55,324 bases of DNA, taken from Saprospiraceae bacterium (GTDB lineage Bacteria > Bacteroidota > Bacteroidia > Chitinophagales > Saprospiraceae). This document shows, piece after piece, positions 25,438 through 34,300 of this stretch. The notes beneath the pieces were generated by a model. It worked only from the letters and a program-made list of their open reading frames with translations, was not told where the DNA came from and ran no database searches. The stretch's first letter is position 1. Each line of letters begins with the position of its first letter. Where the stretch lies: contig JAHDIN010000012.1 of assembly GCA_020630775.1 (NCBI GenBank), forward strand, positions 1 to 55,324, read 5' to 3'. The position numbers and the translations under genes were made by a program.

Positions 25438-26304
25438 ATGAAATCAGCCTCGGAGCTTATAGATTTATTGACACTTGAAAGGATAGAAGACAAAATATTT
25501 AGGGGTCAAAATTATGTTACACCTTGGAAGAGGATTTTTGGAGGTCAAGTTTTGGCTCAATCTTTATCTGCGGCTTATCAAACAGTTCCGGAAGATCGGT
25601 TCGTCCACTCTATGCATGGCTACTTTATTTTAACTGGTGATGTAAATGTGCCAGTCATATATTCTGTAGAGACGATTAGAGATGGTGGAAGTTTTACGAC
25701 AAGAAGAGTGACAGCTATTCAAAAGGGTAGACCCATTTTTGTAATGGCTTGTTCTTTCCAACTAAAACAGGAAGGCTTTGATCATCAAAATGAAATGCCT
25801 GATGTAGATGGTCCTGAAGGTCTTTTAACTGATATAGAACAAGGTGAACAAATTCAAAAATTTATGCCTGATGTAGCAAAGAAAATCTTTGCAAGAAAAC
25901 AAGGTGCTTTAGAATTTAGGCCTGTAGAAAAAACAGTCTTTGAAAATGCATTTGCAGGAAAGAAGCACCGACATGTTTGGATGAAATTAAAATCGGAAGA
26001 AAAATTGTCAATTGCGCAACAGCATGTATTATTGGCCTATGCCTCAGATTATGATTTGTTGCTGACCTCTGTTTATCCCCACCATTCAAAAGTCAATGTT
26101 AATGAATTATTTATTGCAAGTTTGGATCATGCGATGTGGTTTCATCGAGATTTAGACTTTACAGATTGGATGCTGTATTCAATTGACAGTCCTTCTGCTT
26201 CTAACTCAAGAGGAATGGGCTATGGGCGTATTTTTGATAGGCAAGGCAGGTTGGTTTCCACAGTTATGCAGGAAGGATTAATTCGAAATAGTCGAAAGGT
26301 TTAA
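25438..26304 (+). CDS. tesB: Acyl-CoA thioesterase II
   Basis: A 288-aa double-hotdog thioesterase that releases CoA from acyl-CoAs. The N-terminal hotdog has RIFGGQVLAQSL and VHSMHGYFILTGD; the C-terminal half has LAYASDYDLLLTSV with the catalytic Asp, SLDHAMWFHRD, and RQGRLVSTVMQEGLIR with the catalytic Gln, matching E. coli TesB. It starts two bases after the crotonase stop, so both are expressed together, opposite to the main fatty-acid operon but from the same control region. It may protect against CoA trapping when oxidation stalls. Its stop overlaps the stop of a convergent small gene by four bases. Confidence 0.93.
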   Translation: MKSASELIDLLTLERIEDKIFRGQNYVTPWKRIFGGQVLAQSLSAAYQTVPEDRFVHSMHGYFILTGDVNVPVIYSVETIRDGGSFTTRRVTAIQKGRPIFVMACSFQLKQEGFDHQNEMPDVDGPEGLLTDIEQGEQIQKFMPDVAKKIFARKQGALEFRPVEKTVFENAFAGKKHRHVWMKLKSEEKLSIAQQHVLLAYASDYDLLLTSVYPHHSKVNVNELFIASLDHAMWFHRDLDFTDWMLYSIDSPSASNSRGMGYGRIFDRQGRLVSTVMQEGLIRNSRKV

Positions 26305-26651
26305 TCTAATTTTTCGTAGTCAACTCTAGCTTTAGTTTTGCCACCTGGATTGGGATCAAGATATAATTCCTGGTCTTTCAAAAGTTTAATCTTCTTAGTT
26401 TGATTCTTGAAGATGGTTATGGTGTCAATAATGTTTCCCTCTTTTTGAATTCTAATAGAAAATTTTCTACTTCCCAAGTTTTCTATAATAGCATTGCAAT
26501 CTTCTCCATTGAAAGGATTGATAGTGCCGTCTTGTCCTGTACCCTTTCCAGTCATCAACATGCTTTGTGAAGGATCTAAATCAAATTCTGTTTGGGCTTG
26601 GGTTAAGATGGGAAGACTTAATAAGAAGCATATGAAAATTAAATGTTCCAT
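26301..26651 (-). CDS. Small exported protein of unknown function
   Basis: A 116-aa protein with a signal peptide (MEHLIFICFLLSLPILTQAQ). The mature 96 residues read as a small beta domain: SMLMTGKGTGQDGTINPFNGEDC, then NLGSRKFSIRIQKEGNIIDTITI and a C-terminal DPNPGGKTKARVDYEKLD. I do not recognise a named family. The gene lies 48 bases downstream of where a minus-strand TonB receptor would begin reading past it, i.e. after the receptor stop, so it might share that transcript. Its stop overlaps tesB's by four bases (TTAA-type overlap). Confidence 0.6.
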   Translation of the reverse strand: MEHLIFICFLLSLPILTQAQTEFDLDPSQSMLMTGKGTGQDGTINPFNGEDCNAIIENLGSRKFSIRIQKEGNIIDTITIFKNQTKKIKLLKDQELYLDPNPGGKTKARVDYEKLD

Positions 26652-26699
26652 AGGTATAAAATATAAGATCTGTAATTATGTTCACGAATAGTGAATAAA

Positions 26700-28736
26700 T
26701 TAAAACTTTATGGATATACCTAAATAGAAATTTCTCGGAGCCGCAGCTTCAAAATATCTAGATCCAAAAGCATTGATTCTGATATTATCGAAATACGTCG
26801 CATCAAATAAATTATTAATCCCGAAGAATGGACGTATCGATAAATTAGGCCTGGCTATTAAATAAGACATCGAAAAATTGGTTAGCCAAAATGGATCTGT
26901 TGCATTAGTGTTTGAGTCATTTAGAAATAGCTGGTCATTCCACTGGTTTTGAAGGAGAATATTCCACTTTGGAGATGTGTAAATGAATCCCAATTGTAAT
27001 TGCTGTTTGAATATTCCTGGTAAGGTATTCCTAGTCAAATTTATATTGCCCAAATTGTATTCATCAAATTCAAAATTTGAATAGTTGTAACTGACATTAA
27101 TATTCCAATTGTTTATGAATCTAATAGAAGATTCTAACTCAATACCTTGTCTTTTTGTTCGTCCTGCATTTCTAAAGAAACTTCTTCCTGGAGAATTTTC
27201 ATCCTCGAAAGGAATGAGTTCATTAGTTGTGACAATATTGAAAATTGTGAAATAAAGAAAGGACTGATTAGGAAAATTTCTTTTGTATCCTAATTCGAAA
27301 TTTTTAGCTAGAATAGGTTGGAGTCCTTGATTAAAGCCACCTGAATTTTCCGGGTTGGAAGACAATTCACTTAAAGTCGGGGTTTCGAAACTTGTGGAAT
27401 AGTGCCCAAATAATGCATTCTGTTTTGACAGATTATAGTTTAAACCAAAGCTATAATTAAAAGAGCTGTAGTTAATTTCTCCTGAGTCGTCTCCATTGTC
27501 TAGAAAATTATCAGACGCTTGGAGTGTATTATTGTCATACCTAAATTCTAGCCTCGTAGTTAGATCTTTTGAAATACTTTTTTCAGTGATCAAGTAAACG
27601 GCACTATTAAAAAATGACTCATCTTGATCGAAAACTATTGCTGATTTTAATCCTTCATCGTTTATTGATCTAACTCTATTGTCTTTTTGATAAAGGAGGT
27701 CCATGCCAAGCGTCAAGCTTGAGTTCCAGATATCAGTGAAATTTATATAGTTACTAGTGCCTAAATAAATTCTATTGAGATCAATCCATCCGCCATTACT
27801 AAATGGTAATCTGCCTTCGAAGTTTCTCCATTGGCCAAAAACTGTAGACTGGATTTTTAGAGAATCTGATAGATAGTGATCTAAGGTATGTCCTAGTTTA
27901 AGATGTGATATGGACTCTCCAGCATTGAAAAGGATGTTTCGATCTCGCGCTAGCTGCGGTGCATCTGTAAAAAGGGTAGAGTCGACGCCACCAGGATCTT
28001 GGGCTTCAGGGCTATTCGAATAACTAAAAATTATTTTGGATTGTGTATTATTCGTTAAACGCGAGAGGTTGCCCGAAATCAATGCGTGTTTTACAGAAGC
28101 ATGTGTTCTGTACCCTGAAGATTGGAAGTAACTTCCATTCAGTATCATATCAAACCCGCCAATCTTCCTTCCGACCTGAATTTGATTTTTTGTTGTGCCA
28201 AAGGATCCGATTGATGATCTTAATTCAATGTAGTTTTTGCTAACCTTTGATATCGTATTCATTTGGATTACTCCTCCTGAAGCATTTCCATATAAGCCTG
28301 ATGCAGGTCCTTTAATGACTTCAATGCGTTCAAGTAAATTCAAATCCAAGTTATCAATTTGCGCTTGTCCATCGGGAGTTGTTTCAGGTATACCATCTAC
28401 TAGAATCTTAATGCCTCTAATTCCAAAAGCTGAACGCGCACCAAATCCTCTGATAGAAATTCCAAGATCCTGAGCGAAGTTGGATGCATTTAAACTTTGA
28501 AGTCCAGCAATATTGTTAAGGTAATTTTGAACTGAATTTTGTAGCGTATTAGCTTTGTAAATATCAGGATTTTTTGAAAGTATAGATTTGGGTGTTTTTA
28601 TGCCTTTTGAACTGGTTTTCAGAGCAGTTATAACAATACTGTCACCTTCGTATATGGATTGAGTAGTCTGAGATTGACCATAAATAAAAAAGAGCAATAA
28701 ACAGCTCATAGTATTTATTGCTCTTCTGAAAATCAT
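26700..28736 (-). CDS. TonB-dependent outer-membrane receptor
   Basis: A 678-aa outer-membrane transporter. After the signal peptide (ending near GQSQ, residue 22) a plug domain spans about 50-165: LQNSVQNYLNNIAGLQ, GISIRGFGARSAFGIRGIKILVDG, IEVIKGPASGLYGNASGGVI. The barrel follows and ends FYLGISIKF, a proper last strand. The N-terminal carboxypeptidase-like domain of SusC proteins is absent, so it is of the siderophore/cobalamin receptor size class. The gene begins 12 bases after etfA and is probably co-transcribed with etfBA, suggesting a cargo needed with fatty-acid oxidation (a lipid, haem, iron or flavin); this is inference. No TonB box can be pinned down with certainty. Confidence 0.9.
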   Translation of the reverse strand: MIFRRAINTMSCLLLFFIYGQSQTTQSIYEGDSIVITALKTSSKGIKTPKSILSKNPDIYKANTLQNSVQNYLNNIAGLQSLNASNFAQDLGISIRGFGARSAFGIRGIKILVDGIPETTPDGQAQIDNLDLNLLERIEVIKGPASGLYGNASGGVIQMNTISKVSKNYIELRSSIGSFGTTKNQIQVGRKIGGFDMILNGSYFQSSGYRTHASVKHALISGNLSRLTNNTQSKIIFSYSNSPEAQDPGGVDSTLFTDAPQLARDRNILFNAGESISHLKLGHTLDHYLSDSLKIQSTVFGQWRNFEGRLPFSNGGWIDLNRIYLGTSNYINFTDIWNSSLTLGMDLLYQKDNRVRSINDEGLKSAIVFDQDESFFNSAVYLITEKSISKDLTTRLEFRYDNNTLQASDNFLDNGDDSGEINYSSFNYSFGLNYNLSKQNALFGHYSTSFETPTLSELSSNPENSGGFNQGLQPILAKNFELGYKRNFPNQSFLYFTIFNIVTTNELIPFEDENSPGRSFFRNAGRTKRQGIELESSIRFINNWNINVSYNYSNFEFDEYNLGNINLTRNTLPGIFKQQLQLGFIYTSPKWNILLQNQWNDQLFLNDSNTNATDPFWLTNFSMSYLIARPNLSIRPFFGINNLFDATYFDNIRINAFGSRYFEAAAPRNFYLGISIKF

Positions 28737-28748
28737 ATATGTTTTAAA

Positions 28749-29708
28749 TTAAGCTTTCGCTTTTTTAATAGCTTCTGTCAATTTAGGTACAACATCAAAA
28801 AGGTCTGCACATACACCATAGTCAGCGGCTTTAAAAAATGGTGCTTCAGGATCTTTGTTGATGACAACAATACATTTACTTTGGTTAACACCAGCTAAAT
28901 GTTGAATAGCTCCCGAGATACCTGCAGCGATGTATAAGTTAGGTCTGATAGCGACACCAGTCTGACCTACATGCTCATGGTGCGGTCTCCAACCTGTATC
29001 TGCTACAGGTCTTGAGCAAGCAGTAGTAGCACCAATAATATTAGCTAGGTCTTCTATGATACCCCAGTTTTCAGGCCCCTTCATTCCTCTTCCAGCGCTC
29101 ACTACAAGCTCTGCTTCAGGTAAAGGCGCAGGTCCACCAGTTTGTTTATCTTGAGAAATAACTTTTGATTTAGGCGCTGAGACATCTACGCTCACAGCTT
29201 CAACCTCACAAGGGGAGCCTATGGTTTCTGGTTTCAAAGAATTACCTGTAACAGATATAACTTTCTTTTCTCCAGTTAATGTCATTTCAGAAATAGCTTT
29301 ACCAGAAAAGATGTTCTTCTTAATCCTAAGGTTAGAACCATCTAAAGTAGGCAGTGCATTGGCTCCAGAAACGCAAGCAGCGTCTAGCCTTGCTGCTAAT
29401 CTACCAGTCAATGCCATTCCAGAAGCATTATTGCTTAAAATGATGGTTGAAGCACCTTTATCATTTGCAACGCCAGAGATCGCTTGTGTGTATGTTTGAC
29501 TATCGAAACTGTTTAAGTTGTCGTTAGATAATTGATATACTTTCGTGGCGCCATAGTTTCCTAATTCACCAGCATTATCAGCAGCTCCAATGACTAAAGC
29601 ATGGCATTCTGATCCAAGTAAGTCAGCAGTTTTTCTGCCGTATGTCACAGCTTCTAAAGCTGCTTTTTTGAATTTTCCGTCTGAATTTTCTACAAATACT
29701 AAAACCAT
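28749..29708 (-). CDS. etfA: Electron transfer flavoprotein alpha subunit
   Basis: A 319-aa flavoprotein subunit that, with EtfB, passes electrons from acyl-CoA dehydrogenases to the quinone pool. The C-terminal FAD-binding domain is clear: SAGRGMKGPENWGIIEDLA (about 202-220), SRPVADTGW, HEHVGQTGVAIRPNLYIAAGISGAIQH and VINKDPEAPFFKAADYG. Length is standard. It lies 11 bases after etfB. No acyl-CoA dehydrogenase or ETF:quinone oxidoreductase is in this window, so the electron donor and acceptor are encoded elsewhere. Confidence 0.95.
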   Translation of the reverse strand: MVLVFVENSDGKFKKAALEAVTYGRKTADLLGSECHALVIGAADNAGELGNYGATKVYQLSNDNLNSFDSQTYTQAISGVANDKGASTIILSNNASGMALTGRLAARLDAACVSGANALPTLDGSNLRIKKNIFSGKAISEMTLTGEKKVISVTGNSLKPETIGSPCEVEAVSVDVSAPKSKVISQDKQTGGPAPLPEAELVVSAGRGMKGPENWGIIEDLANIIGATTACSRPVADTGWRPHHEHVGQTGVAIRPNLYIAAGISGAIQHLAGVNQSKCIVVINKDPEAPFFKAADYGVCADLFDVVPKLTEAIKKAKA

Positions 29709-29719
29709 AATTTTTGCTT

Positions 29720-30460
29720 TTAAAGTACTTTAGCTTCTTCTTGAAGCAATCTAACTAATTCATCCATATTTTCTGGGTCAATCATTTTAACCTCACTCTT
29801 TCCAGAAGGTAAGGCATACCCTGAAATTTGAGTTTTTGCATCATTAACATCAGAGCTAACGACATTCAAAGGTTTTCTTTTTGATTGCATGATTCCACGC
29901 ATGTTAGGAATACGTTGTTCAGCCAATCCTTTGGCTGCTGACAATACAAATGGTGTCTGTACTTCTACCGTTTCAGAACCACCTTCTATATCTCTTTTAA
30001 TCGTAGCAGTTTGTCCATCAACTTTCATATCGGTAGCCAAAGCGACAAATGGTAGATCTAATAATTCTGCTAACATTGCTGGGACTTGCGAACCATTGTA
30101 ATCGATAGATTCTTTGCCACAATAAATGATATCATATCCAGCCTCTTTAACGTTATTAGCTATTGACTTAGCCACGCCTAATGCGTTTGATGGATCAGCA
30201 TCTACTCTAATCGCATCATCTGCGCCAATGGCTAATGCTTTTCTAATAACCACATCGTTAGAGGCATCGCCAACATTGATAACTGTAACCGTTCCGCCAA
30301 CTGCTTCTTTTAATTCTATTGCTCTCACTAAGGCATACCACTCATCATAAGGATTAAGTATATAATTGACTCCATTAGAATCAATTTGAGAACCATCACC
30401 AGTCAATTTGATCTGGGTAGTAGTTTCGGGAGTTTTGCTTAAGCAAACCAATTGCTTCAT
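29720..30460 (-). CDS. etfB: Electron transfer flavoprotein beta subunit
   Basis: A 246-aa partner of EtfA that binds AMP and contacts the dehydrogenase. Visible features are NPYDEWYALVRAIELKE, the adenine-nucleotide region VINVGDASNDVVIRKALAIGADDAIRVD and DIIYCGKESIDYNGSQVPAMLAELLDLP, then the recognition-loop area PFVLSAAKGLAEQRIPNMRG near residues 175-195. It is the first gene of etfB-etfA-TonB receptor. The leader holds an exact TAnnTTTG -7 box (30477-30484) and, further up, a near copy of the element found between the fad genes (30521-30544). Confidence 0.95.
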   Translation of the reverse strand: MKQLVCLSKTPETTTQIKLTGDGSQIDSNGVNYILNPYDEWYALVRAIELKEAVGGTVTVINVGDASNDVVIRKALAIGADDAIRVDADPSNALGVAKSIANNVKEAGYDIIYCGKESIDYNGSQVPAMLAELLDLPFVALATDMKVDGQTATIKRDIEGGSETVEVQTPFVLSAAKGLAEQRIPNMRGIMQSKRKPLNVVSSDVNDAKTQISGYALPSGKSEVKMIDPENMDELVRLLQEEAKVL

Positions 30461-30476
30461 TAGCTTAAATTTTTGA

Positions 30477-30484
30477 CAAATGTA
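30477..30484 (-). promoter_or_regulatory. -7 promoter box of etfB
   Basis: On the minus strand TACATTTG, an exact TAnnTTTG, lies 16 bases upstream of the etfB ATG. No clear -33 TTTG is at the usual spacing, so activation through the upstream palindromic element is plausible. Confidence 0.6.
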
Positions 30485-30520
30485 CTGTAAATGAAATTTC
30501 TATGCTTGAAATGACAATGA

Positions 30521-30544
30521 TTTTTTTAACTCTGAGTTTAATTT
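30521..30544 (-). promoter_or_regulatory. Candidate operator, copy 2 (palindromic core)
   Basis: Plus-strand core TTTAACTCTGAGTTTAA (30525-30541). Read in the etfB direction, 22 of 24 bases equal the element at 24538-24561, including a 13-base identical block AGAGTTAAAAAAA. It ends 60 bases before the etfB ATG; copy 1 ends 67 bases before the crotonase ATG. The A-run rather than T-run after the stem in the direction of transcription argues against a terminator of the upstream gene. Confidence 0.65.
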
Positions 30545-30545
30545 T

Positions 30546-31082
30546 CTAGATTTTAACCAAAGCCCTTATTTCATCGAGGGTTTCTTCAATATCATTGGTT
30601 AAAATTGCGCCATTTTCACCAAAATTTATGTCACTATGGTGTAACAATTCAGATAGCAACATGTTTGATTTGAGTGCCCTCATTACTTCTTCGAGATGAG
30701 ATTTGGCAAATTGTCCTCTGGGAGCATTAGGTGTGTAGACAAATAACAAACAATCTTTTTCATAGAAAGCGTCCGATTTTGTAAGCCATTCGAACATGTT
30801 TTTTAATACTGCTGGAAAAGAATGGGTATATTCTGGTGTGGCAATAACAATTAAGTCTGCTGATTTAATTTTATCTCTAATGAGCTTTACATCTGTAACA
30901 ATGTCCTCTTCGTTGAGATTAGGATTAAAGACAGGTAGGTTTTGAATTTGTAAATCTATGAATGAAAGCTCGTAATTACTTTTTTCAGTATAGTTTTTAA
31001 AAAAGTGTTTTAGCAAATACTTATTGGACGAATTTATTCTCGTAGATCCTGAAATTGCAACTATTGATTTGTACGCTTTCAT
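30546..31082 (-). CDS. NAD(P)H-dependent FMN reductase
   Basis: A 178-aa flavodoxin-like oxidoreductase. The phosphate loop of FMN is ISGSTRINSSNKYLLKHF (about 10-27), followed by LPVFNPNL and IVIATPEYTHSFPAVLKNMFEWL, the characteristic TPEY segment. Members reduce FMN, quinones, chromate or azo dyes with NAD(P)H. It follows cysQ by 15 bases in the same direction. Because assimilatory sulfur genes need reduced flavin or quinone balance, the co-transcription may be meaningful, but it may also be a general quinone reductase. Confidence 0.88.
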   Translation of the reverse strand: MKAYKSIVAISGSTRINSSNKYLLKHFFKNYTEKSNYELSFIDLQIQNLPVFNPNLNEEDIVTDVKLIRDKIKSADLIVIATPEYTHSFPAVLKNMFEWLTKSDAFYEKDCLLFVYTPNAPRGQFAKSHLEEVMRALKSNMLLSELLHHSDINFGENGAILTNDIEETLDEIRALVKI

Positions 31083-31097
31083 CCTACATGCTTTAAA

Positions 31098-31883
31098 TCA
31101 ATCTGTAGTCAAATTTGCTAAGGCTAAAAAGTGAGGATTCCTTAAATTTTCTTTGTTGTATCTCAGTGGTTCTTTGGTTTCAAAGTTTAAAACTTGACCT
31201 CCTGCTTCTTCTAAAATTATCTGAGCTGCTGCTGTGTCCCATTCCATAGTAGGTGCTAGTCTAGGATAGAGATGTGCTTGCCCTTGAGCCAAGATTAAAA
31301 ATTTTAAAGAGCTTCCTTTAGATACCTTTTCTGGGGCATTCAAATCTTCAATAAAAGCACTTGTTTCTTCATTTAAATGCGATCTTGAACAAACAACGCC
31401 CAATCCTTGATCTGTAATTTTAAATGATTGACTGTTTAATTGATTACGTTCGTTATTGGCTGAGTAAAATGCGCCTGCGTTTTCTAAAGCCCAAAATAAT
31501 TCTTCCGTTGCGGGTACGTACACAACGCCCATTATTGATTTTCCATTTTTCAACAAAGCGATGTTTACAGTAAATTCTCCATTTCTTTTTATAAATTCCT
31601 TAGTTCCGTCAACAGGATCAACCAGCCAAGCATATTCATAATTCGCTCTTTCTTCGTATGGGATTTCTTTATTTTCCTCAGAAATAATAGGAATGTTCGG
31701 CGCCATTTCTGCCAATCCTTTACAGATGATTTCATTTGATTTCTTATCTGCCAATGTTAAAGGACTGTCATCACTTTTTAGAGTGACATTAAAACGAGAT
31801 TCATCTTGATAGATGTCCATTATGGCTTTGCCGGCTTCAAGAGAAAGGTCTTTTATTTTCTCAATTAAACTATTTAATTCCAT
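31098..31883 (-). CDS. cysQ: 3'(2'),5'-bisphosphate nucleotidase
   Basis: A 261-aa Mg-dependent phosphatase of the inositol monophosphatase superfamily that degrades PAP, the by-product of PAPS use. Metal-binding motifs are IISEENKEIPYEER with the EE pair, WLVDPVDGTKEFIKRNGEFTVNIAL (DPVDGT) and the C-terminal MEWDTAAAQIILEEAGG. GVVYVPATEELFWA is typical of CysQ. It lies five bases after cysN. Its presence implies that PAPS is made and used (by PAPS reductase or sulfotransferases), although no cysC or cysH is visible nearby. Confidence 0.93.
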   Translation of the reverse strand: MELNSLIEKIKDLSLEAGKAIMDIYQDESRFNVTLKSDDSPLTLADKKSNEIICKGLAEMAPNIPIISEENKEIPYEERANYEYAWLVDPVDGTKEFIKRNGEFTVNIALLKNGKSIMGVVYVPATEELFWALENAGAFYSANNERNQLNSQSFKITDQGLGVVCSRSHLNEETSAFIEDLNAPEKVSKGSSLKFLILAQGQAHLYPRLAPTMEWDTAAAQIILEEAGGQVLNFETKEPLRYNKENLRNPHFLALANLTTD

Positions 31884-31888
31884 TAAAA

Positions 31889-33154
31889 TTAAATTATCAT
31901 TCCAGCAGCCACAGTATTGTTGGTGCCTTCATCAATTAAAATAAAACTTCCTGTTATTCTATTCTTGCGATATTCATCGATAAACAATGGTGCGGTAGTC
32001 CTTAAAGCGACTCTTGCGATATCGTTCATGTCCACGCTTTTGTCTTCTTGATTTCTGCTTAGCGTATTGATGTCTAAGACATATCTTAATTCTTTGACGA
32101 TACATCGCACTTCTTGAGTGGTATGTTTTAATTTGTATTTGCCTCGAGGGAATTGCATTGGTTTTTCATTAAACCAGCATATCATTGCTTCAATATCTTG
32201 AGTAACATCAGGTTGATTGTTAGGTCTCACAATCATATTGCCTCTGCTCAAATCAAAATCATCTTCTAGCAACATGGTTACCGACATAGGTGGAAAGGCT
32301 TCACTGAGTTCTCCATCGTAACTATCGATCTTCGCAATTTTACTTTTGAAGCCAGATGGTAATAGCATGATCTCATCACCTTTTTTGAATGTACCACCTG
32401 CCACTCTGCCTGCATACCCTCGATAGTCATGAAATTCATCTGTGTATGGTCTGATGACATGCTGTACTGGAAACCTACAGTCTATAAAATTATGGTCACT
32501 GCCAATATGTACATTTTCTAGATAATGCATTAACGTTTGGCCATCGTACCATTCCATATTCTTTGACCTATCCACAACATTGTCTCCTTTTAAAGCAGAG
32601 ATTGGTATGAAGTGAATATCCTTTACATCTAGCTTGTTGGAAAAGTTTGAAAACTCATCTTTTATGTTTTCGTATACTTCTTCACTATAATCCACCAAGT
32701 CCATTTTGTTAACACAAACTACCAGATGAGGAATTTGAAGTAGAGATGAAATAAACGAGTGTCTTCTTGTTTGCTCTACTATACCATTTCTAGCATCAAT
32801 TAGTATGAGCGCAACGTTGGCAGTGGATGCTCCAGTAACCATATTTCTCGTGTACTGAATATGGCCAGGGGTATCTGCAATAATGAATTTTCGCTTTGGT
32901 GTCGCGAAATATCTATAGGCAACATCAATAGTAATACCTTGTTCTCTTTCCGATTTCAGTCCATCGGTTAAGAGCGCTAGATTAACACCTTCTTCGCCTC
33001 TCTTTTCGGATGTCGCTTTTATTTGTTCGTATTGATCTTCGAAAATAGATTTACTATCGTACAGTAATCTACCGATTAAAGTACTCTTTCCATCATCAAC
33101 GCTTCCGGCAGTAGTAAATCTTAGGAGCTCTGTATCTTGATTAAGATTCGTCAT
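31889..33154 (-). CDS. cysN: Sulfate adenylyltransferase GTPase subunit
   Basis: A 421-aa translation-factor-like GTPase that drives ATP sulfurylase (CysD). The G1 loop GSVDDGKS (17-24), G3 DTPGH, G4 NKMD and the EREQGITIDVAYRYF switch are intact, followed by beta-barrel domains (PVQHVIRP, GTFKKGDEIMLLPSG). The C-terminus ends soon after the third domain (NNTVAAGMII), so no APS kinase domain is fused, unlike many NodQ-type proteins. It lies 31 bases after cysD and five before cysQ. Confidence 0.95.
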   Translation of the reverse strand: MTNLNQDTELLRFTTAGSVDDGKSTLIGRLLYDSKSIFEDQYEQIKATSEKRGEEGVNLALLTDGLKSEREQGITIDVAYRYFATPKRKFIIADTPGHIQYTRNMVTGASTANVALILIDARNGIVEQTRRHSFISSLLQIPHLVVCVNKMDLVDYSEEVYENIKDEFSNFSNKLDVKDIHFIPISALKGDNVVDRSKNMEWYDGQTLMHYLENVHIGSDHNFIDCRFPVQHVIRPYTDEFHDYRGYAGRVAGGTFKKGDEIMLLPSGFKSKIAKIDSYDGELSEAFPPMSVTMLLEDDFDLSRGNMIVRPNNQPDVTQDIEAMICWFNEKPMQFPRGKYKLKHTTQEVRCIVKELRYVLDINTLSRNQEDKSVDMNDIARVALRTTAPLFIDEYRKNRITGSFILIDEGTNNTVAAGMII

Positions 33155-33185
33155 GATTTGTTTTTAAGCAATCGCTAATTTGATT

Positions 33186-34091
33186 CTAGAAGTAACCTTG
33201 TTTTTTACGATCTTCCATTGAAGTTTCAGATCTTTTGTCATCCGTTCTTCCGCCTCTTTCTGTCATTCTTGTTGTAGATACTTCTTGGATGATTTTTTCG
33301 ATAGTGTCTGCATCTGATTCCCAAACACCCGTGCAGGTCATATCTCCGATTGTTCTACAGCGTACATTCTTTTCAATGACTTGTTCTGTATCTCTTCTTT
33401 GAATGATGGGTGTTTCGGCTAATAGCACACCATCTCTTTCGAATACATTACGTTTATGCGCGTAATACAAACTTGGTAATTCCACTTTTTCATATGCTAG
33501 ATATTGCCAAACATCTAATTCTGTCCAGTTACTTATCGGGAATACTCTGAAGTGCTCTCCAAAATGTTTTTGACCATTGAAAAGATTCCAAAGTTCTGGT
33601 CTTTGATTTTTAGGATCCCATTGTCCGAATTCGTCTCTATGTGAGAAAAATCTTTCTTTAGCTCTAGCTTTTTCCTCATCTCTTCTTGCGCCTCCTAGTG
33701 CAGCATCGTATTTTCCTTTTTCTAGAGAATCCAAAAGAACGGCTGTTTGTAAGCCATTTCGACTAGCATTAAATCCTTTTTCTTCATGAACCATACCGTT
33801 GTCGATGGCTTCTTGAACGGAACCAACGATTAATTTTGCGCCTATTCTATTGACCAGGTTATCTCTAAATTCGATGGTTTCAGGAAAATTGTGACCTGTG
33901 TCAACATGTAGTAGAGGAAATGGAATTTTAGCGGGGTAAAAAGCCTTCACTGCCAGGTGTACCATCAAGATGGAATCTTTTCCGCCAGAAAACATGAGGA
34001 CAGGGTTTTCAAATTGATTGGCCACTTCTCTGAGTACATAAATGGACTCGGCTTCTAATTCTTTAAGATGACTAATGTTGTAATTCATCAT
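33186..34091 (-). CDS. cysD: Sulfate adenylyltransferase small subunit
   Basis: A 301-aa enzyme forming adenosine 5'-phosphosulfate from ATP and sulfate with CysN. I start at the first of two adjacent ATGs (34091), giving MMNYNISHLKELEAES, which aligns with the known N-terminus (HLxxLEAES); the open frame up to 34124 adds an unlikely leader. The PP-loop SGGKDS is at 35-40. FPLLHVDTGHNFPETIEFRD, GGARRDEEKARAKERFFS and MTCTGVWESDA are also family hallmarks, as is the C-terminal MTERGGRTDD...KKQGYF. First gene of cysD-cysN-cysQ-FMN reductase. Confidence 0.95.
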   Translation of the reverse strand: MMNYNISHLKELEAESIYVLREVANQFENPVLMFSGGKDSILMVHLAVKAFYPAKIPFPLLHVDTGHNFPETIEFRDNLVNRIGAKLIVGSVQEAIDNGMVHEEKGFNASRNGLQTAVLLDSLEKGKYDAALGGARRDEEKARAKERFFSHRDEFGQWDPKNQRPELWNLFNGQKHFGEHFRVFPISNWTELDVWQYLAYEKVELPSLYYAHKRNVFERDGVLLAETPIIQRRDTEQVIEKNVRCRTIGDMTCTGVWESDADTIEKIIQEVSTTRMTERGGRTDDKRSETSMEDRKKQGYF

Positions 34092-34300
34092 ATTCGACAC
34101 AAATAAATCAAAAAATGAATGCAAAGATTACATTAAAATATCTTGAAAGCTATATATAAGAGGCAATATTCATGACTCTTTTTGATAAAAAGCTATTTTC
34201 AATTGGGGTTTGCAATTTTTGATATATATCAATTCAGTGTTATAGTTAAGATGGCATACAAGAATTTAGTCAGCGGTGCTTTTTGTGAAGATTAATTAAG

